In this document: positions 30,621 through 33,429 of the stretch, in pieces
How positions within the stretch are numbered: the first letter of the stretch is position 1
How the letters are laid out: every line of letters begins with the position of its first letter
NCBI GenBank assembly: GCA_003353795.1
Contig: PIVY01000037.1
Coordinates: forward strand, 1-33,429
DNA from: a bacterium
GTDB lineage: Bacteria; Krumholzibacteriota; Krumholzibacteriia; LZORAL124-64-63
Direction: 5' to 3'
Length of the DNA stretch: 33,429 nt
Translations under genes and position numbers: made by a program
Notes under the pieces: generated by a model
Database searches by the model: none
What the model was told of the DNA's origin: nothing
The model's input: only the letters and a program-made list of their open reading frames with translations

Positions 30621-31055
30621 CTAGAAGAAGATTCCGCCGTTAATCGCGAACCCATCCCAGCCACCGAGTATGACCTTGGCCTCGACGAAGGCGGCGTTCC
30701 TCTCGGTGAGCTTGAAATTGAAGCCGCCACCGAGATTGAATCCGAATTTGATCGCGTCGGAATTGAACGCCAAGTCGAGCCCGGCCAGCGGATAGAAGCG
30801 ACCGGGATCGCCGGGATTGATGATGAAGTGGTAATCGGCGTCGAGCCGGAACGTGGTCTGGTTCTGGAAGTAGACCGAAGCCTGGCCGGTGATCTGGGAG
30901 ATGTCGCCACCGAGCCAGAAATCCTTGCGGAGCTGGAACCCGAAATCGCCGTCCAGGGCGCCGGCGCCAAGTCCCCAGTCCTTGGCCTCGGCAGAAGCAG
31001 TCATGGCCAGGACGAGCAGAATGATCACGACCATGTACTTGCGGCAGATCTTCAT
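30621..31055 (-). CDS. Small outer-membrane beta-barrel protein
   Basis: 144 residues. Residues 1-24 are a signal peptide (MVVIILLVLAMTASAEA). The mature 120 residues alternate Gly- and aromatic-rich strands (GLGAGALDGDFGFQLRKDFWLGGDI, TTFRLDADYHFII, FYPLAGLDLAF, IKFGFNLGGGFNFKL, NAAFVEAKVILGG) and end in Phe (NGGIFF), the usual terminal residue recognised by the BAM machinery. The size fits an eight-stranded barrel of the OmpW/OmpX/opacity type. AAAGGA is 7 bases upstream. It is first in a same-strand series leading to the small ORF, the sulfatase and the transporter remnant, so it may belong to the same uptake or degradation unit. The 279 bp upstream, to the truncated transposase, hold no gene I can support. 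Confidence 0.75.
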   Translation of the reverse strand: MKICRKYMVVIILLVLAMTASAEAKDWGLGAGALDGDFGFQLRKDFWLGGDISQITGQASVYFQNQTTFRLDADYHFIINPGDPGRFYPLAGLDLAFNSDAIKFGFNLGGGFNFKLTERNAAFVEAKVILGGWDGFAINGGIFF

Positions 31056-31334
31056 CGTTGGTCCTTTCGCTGCATCCTCTGCAGGGCCGCAATCATGGGC
31101 ACCCGTCTCCCGCAGCCGATGGTTCCGGCCTCGAGACCGAGCATGGTGACGGAGGGATCGTGTCGCCGAAGTTCATTCGCGACAAGTGTTTTACGGCAGT
31201 GCGATGTAGGCTGCACTCTCGAACGTGAAATTCCGCAATCAGTTGGGCCGGAAGATCGTGGCTCGAGCAGGCACCGGAATGAAGGCTCGCCCGCTACGCC
31301 GGCGGTGACCTCCACGCCACAGACCGTATGCGGG

Positions 31335-32549
31335 AGGGTAAGATGCGACTCCTGTCGGCACGAGTACCTGGTGGCCTTCTCCTACAAGGTCCGCGACCTC
31401 TGCCCGTCTTGCGGTGCTCGCCGCATGGTGGAGACGGCCGCCCATCTCGTCGATACGGTGCTGCCGAGGGTGCCGTACCGTCAGTGGGTCGTCTCGGTGC
31501 CCAAGCGGGTGCGCTGGTTCCTGAAGCACCGGCCCGAGGCGCTCGACGGCCTGGCGCGGGTATTCCTGCGGGCGACCGATACGGCGTTGCGCCGGGCGAG
31601 CCCGGACGCGCCCCGGGACTCGCGGTTCGGGGCCGTGCTGTTCGTGCATCGGTTCGGCGACTCGATCAACAGTCACGTGCACTTCCACGTGATCGTGACC
31701 GACGGCGTCTTCAGCGCCGATCCGGATGACCAGGAGAAGGCCGTATTCCACCCCGCCGTCGATCTCGACGACACCACCGTCCGCACTGTCCGCGACCAGC
31801 TCCGCCACCGCGGCCTGCGCTGGCTCGTGCGCCACGACCATCTCGATGCGGCCGCGGCCGCCGACATGCGCGGCTGGCAGCACGGCGGCGGCTGGTCGGT
31901 AGACGCGTCGGTGCGGGTGGCGGACTGGGACCGCCAAGCGCTCGAACGGCTGGTACGCTATTGCGCCCGGCCGCGGCTGGCGTCGGGGCGCCTGGGCCGC
32001 CTCAATGCGGACACGCTGGTCTACCGCCTGCGCCGCCCGCTGATGGACGGCCGCGCCGAGATCCTGCTCAAGCCGCTGGAGTTCCTGGCCCGCCTGGTCG
32101 ACCTGCTCACCCCACCGCGAAAACATCGACACCGTTACTGCGGCGTGCTGGCGCCGGCGGCCCGACTGCGCCCGGCGGTGATCGCGACGGCGGGTCCGGC
32201 CGGCACGGTGCTGCAAGAGATCGAGGCGGCGCGCGAAGCGATGGGGCTGTGTAGTGAGGCAGCCCGCCGGCGTCCGGCGTCGCGCAGCTGGGCGCTGCTG
32301 CTGGCGCGGATCCATGAGAACCGCCCGCTGCAGTGCCCGCGCTGCGGCGGGCCGATGCGGATCCTGGCGTTCATCCTGGAGCGGGAGGTGATCGTCAAGA
32401 TCCTGCGGCATGTCGGGGAGGATGTGGAGCCGCCCGAGGTGCTGCCGGCTCGAGGACCGCCGCAGGGAGCGGTCGAGTTCGATCAGACGGCCGGCGGCGA
32501 GGAGTGGGCAGAGGTGGATCAGACGGCGGGGTGGTCGGACGAGGTCTGA
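31335..32549 (+). pseudogene. IS91-family transposase, 5'-truncated
   Basis: Homology begins at RVRCDSCRHEYLVAFSYK (from 31335), inside the N-terminal zinc finger, and continues to a normal C-terminus with a DQTAG repeat and the stop at 32549. Seen are C-x2-C pairs (CDSC, CPSCGARRM), the HUH motif HVHFH (31674-31688) in a RFGDSINSHVHFH context, the LVRYCARPRLASGRL segment expected to carry the catalytic Tyr, and a C-terminal CPRCGGPMRI finger. The usual 60-80 N-terminal residues and a start codon are missing, and what lies upstream is not transposase-like. The element is therefore probably dead at this end. IS91 elements move by rolling circle with one fixed and one variable end. Confidence 0.85.
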
Positions 32550-32567
32550 GGGGGATCAGCGAACACG

Positions 32568-32867
32568 ATGAAGTCGAACCGGGCCGGGGCGAGTCGGCCG
32601 AGAGGTGAGGTCTGCCTGGTTGGCGCCATCTCAGGGGTCACGACGCTGGTTCGGGCAATCACGACGGCGACGAGGCCCGGGTTGAGACGCGATCAGGGCG
32701 CCCAGGTCGACAAGCTGCCTGACGGCGTCACCGAGCTGGAGGAGGATGGCCAGAAGTATTACCAATTCGACTCGGTATTCTTCGAAGAGGTAGAGACGGA
32801 GGGTGGCGATGTCTTCTATGAGGTCGTGGGCAGCCCCGGCGAAGAGGACGTGGAATTAGAGGATTAG
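32568..32867 (+). CDS. Small acidic protein, probably a gene fragment next to the IS91 end
   Basis: 99 codons from an ATG at 32568. The first 45 residues have no recognisable character and may be IS-derived DNA read through. From about 47 on the sequence is coding-like: DKLPDGVTELEEDGQKYYQF, then DSVFFEEV and GGDVFYEVVGSP. This resembles the C-terminal repeats of DUF6515-type exported proteins ('LP.G...v..g..YYyyDGvyy'), normally preceded by a signal peptide absent here. The likely history is a small exported protein whose 5' part was replaced by the IS91 insertion. A strong terminator follows 28 bp after the stop. Confidence 0.4.
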   Translation: MKSNRAGASRPRGEVCLVGAISGVTTLVRAITTATRPGLRRDQGAQVDKLPDGVTELEEDGQKYYQFDSVFFEEVETEGGDVFYEVVGSPGEEDVELED

Positions 32868-32894
32868 GAAGTAGTCGGAGGACCAACCCAACAG

Positions 32895-32927
32895 AAACCC
32901 GCCCAGAGTTACTCCGGGCGGGTTTTT
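32895..32927 (+). terminator. Rho-independent terminator
   Basis: AAACCCGCCC (32895-32904) pairs with GGGCGGGTTT (32916-32925). GAG/CTC inside the loop can extend the stem, and a run of five T (32923-32927) ends it. It should stop transcription from the fragment gene and the IS91 remnant. Confidence 0.9.
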
Positions 32928-33041
32928 CAGGCCAGAAAAGTTGTTCCGCCCAACGGTCACGTAGACTGTTCTTCACTGGTTGTGGGCCCTATCGATTTAT
33001 TATCCAGTAAACCCGTCCGCAATGATCCGCTGCTCCCGGCC

Positions 33042-33071
33042 TTGAACTCATACCACCGTCACTGGTAGAAT
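33042..33071 (+). promoter_or_regulatory. Sigma70-like promoter of the terminal membrane-protein gene
   Basis: TTGAAC (33042-33047), 18 bases, TAGAAT (33066-33071) with TGG before it (extended -10). Same spacing and -10 as the promoter at 16282. The rest of the 276-bp gap 32928-33203 shows no gene. Confidence 0.55.
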
Positions 33072-33077
33072 CCAGTG
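33060..33077. promoter_or_regulatory. Inverted repeat framing the -10 box (operator candidate)
   Basis: CACTGG (33060-33065) and CCAGTG (33072-33077) are perfect inverted arms with exactly TAGAAT between them. A protein bound here would cover the -10 and block transcription of the gene at 33204. Confidence 0.45.
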
Positions 33078-33203
33078 GGTTCAGTAACGTCGGGAGGGTG
33101 GTCTATGCGGTTGTTTTTCCTATCCCCACTAATTCCATGCGAGTATTGATGTCTTCATCTGAGCAACGGGTGGCGATATGCTGGAGTATGAGAGGAGTCC
33201 TCG

Positions 33204-33429
33204 ATGATGAGCTTCACCTGGTACCTTGTCGGCGTTCTCGCCGCCGGATCGGCCTACGGCCTGTGGGCCTATTCCCGTAAGAATACCCTCGACTGGATCG
33301 CGTGGTCCGGGATGACGTTCGGTGTCTTCCTGGTCCTCTTCAGCGTCGCCTGGGCGGTCAGTGCCGTACTGGAGGGCGTGCCGCGCGCCGCCAGCATGGG
33401 GCTGCTCCTCTTCGGCCTGAGCGGAATCG
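33204..33429 (+). CDS. Membrane protein resembling reductive-dehalogenase anchor (RdhB-like), 3' end missing
   Basis: 75 codons are visible from the ATG at 33204 (or the next ATG at 33207), with GAGGAG 6 bases upstream; the gene runs off the window. Two hydrophobic segments are seen, WYLVGVLAAGSAYGLWAY and WSGMTFGVFLVLFSVAWAV, and a third begins at GLLLFGL. Between the second and third is EGVPRAASMGLLLFG. The order, short size, and 'S-x-x-E-x-x-PRAA-x-M-x-L-L-x-F-G' pattern are those I remember for the small anchors of membrane-bound reductive dehalogenases, in which an acidic-Pro-Arg loop faces the catalytic subunit. A corrinoid iron-sulfur dehalogenase gene would then lie just beyond the window. 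The assignment is from memory of the pattern. Confidence 0.5.
   Translation, partial: MMSFTWYLVGVLAAGSAYGLWAYSRKNTLDWIAWSGMTFGVFLVLFSVAWAVSAVLEGVPRAASMGLLLFGLSGI

Noticed and set aside
30828..31334. Upstream extension of the IS91 reading frame with several Met codons
   Set aside because: The frame is open through the small barrel gene on the other strand and the intergenic gap, but its translation is not transposase-like; similarity begins only at about 31335.
1..33429. CRISPR arrays, tRNA or rRNA genes
   Set aside because: No regularly spaced direct repeats and no cloverleaf or rRNA-like conserved stretches were seen by eye on either strand; a covariance search was not possible here.

Overview
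The window is GC-rich DNA from an uncultivated-type bacterium of the FCB (Fibrobacterota-Chlorobiota-Bacteroidota) assemblage. The best fit is a Krumholzibacteriota/Eisenbacteria/Latescibacteria-like lineage. Four secreted proteins end in FlgD-Ig or type-A sorting-like cassettes (two with PNPFNP), there is a DUF5916 outer-membrane barrel, and many signal peptides and lipoboxes indicate a diderm envelope. The phylum is inferred from gene style; there is no rRNA or other marker gene here.

Layout. 1-2115: 3' part of a DUF5916 barrel. 2123-4834: a convergent cytidylate-kinase-like gene, then an ECF sigma factor / zinc anti-sigma / DUF4252 operon with a recognisable ECF promoter, closed by a hairpin. 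4836-11203: a minus-strand run of PI-PLC-like protein, YbjN protein, SDR, alpha/beta hydrolase and M14 carboxypeptidase. 11583-13230: a large lipoprotein of unknown function with a clear terminator. 13229-17286: a DUF4844-like protein, a KAP-family P-loop NTPase, an NAD(P)-binding protein, and a low-GC two-gene cassette (four-Cys protein plus two-helix membrane protein) resembling a defence or stress module. 17402-22897: secreted FlgD-Ig protein, membrane TPR protein, DinB/YfiT protein, c-type heme protein and SnoaL-like protein. 23066-26126: M28 aminopeptidase and a sulfatase-fold lipoprotein with Thr in place of the formylglycine Cys.

26127-32927 is a decaying accessory region. It holds a metallophosphoesterase cut to its N-terminus, an outer-membrane transporter broken by a frameshift and a stop and fused to the tail of a second sulfatase, one intact FGly-type sulfatase with a small ORF and a small barrel upstream, a 5'-truncated IS91 transposase and a probable gene fragment. 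33204 to the end is the start of a small membrane protein resembling reductive-dehalogenase anchors, behind a promoter whose -10 lies inside an inverted repeat.

The most unusual non-coding signal is a pair of intergenic elements (2890-3028 and 11277-11415). Both are exactly 139 nt, with conserved, slightly asymmetric inverted arms and largely unrelated interiors, and both lie in divergent promoter regions. No tRNA, rRNA or CRISPR array was seen.
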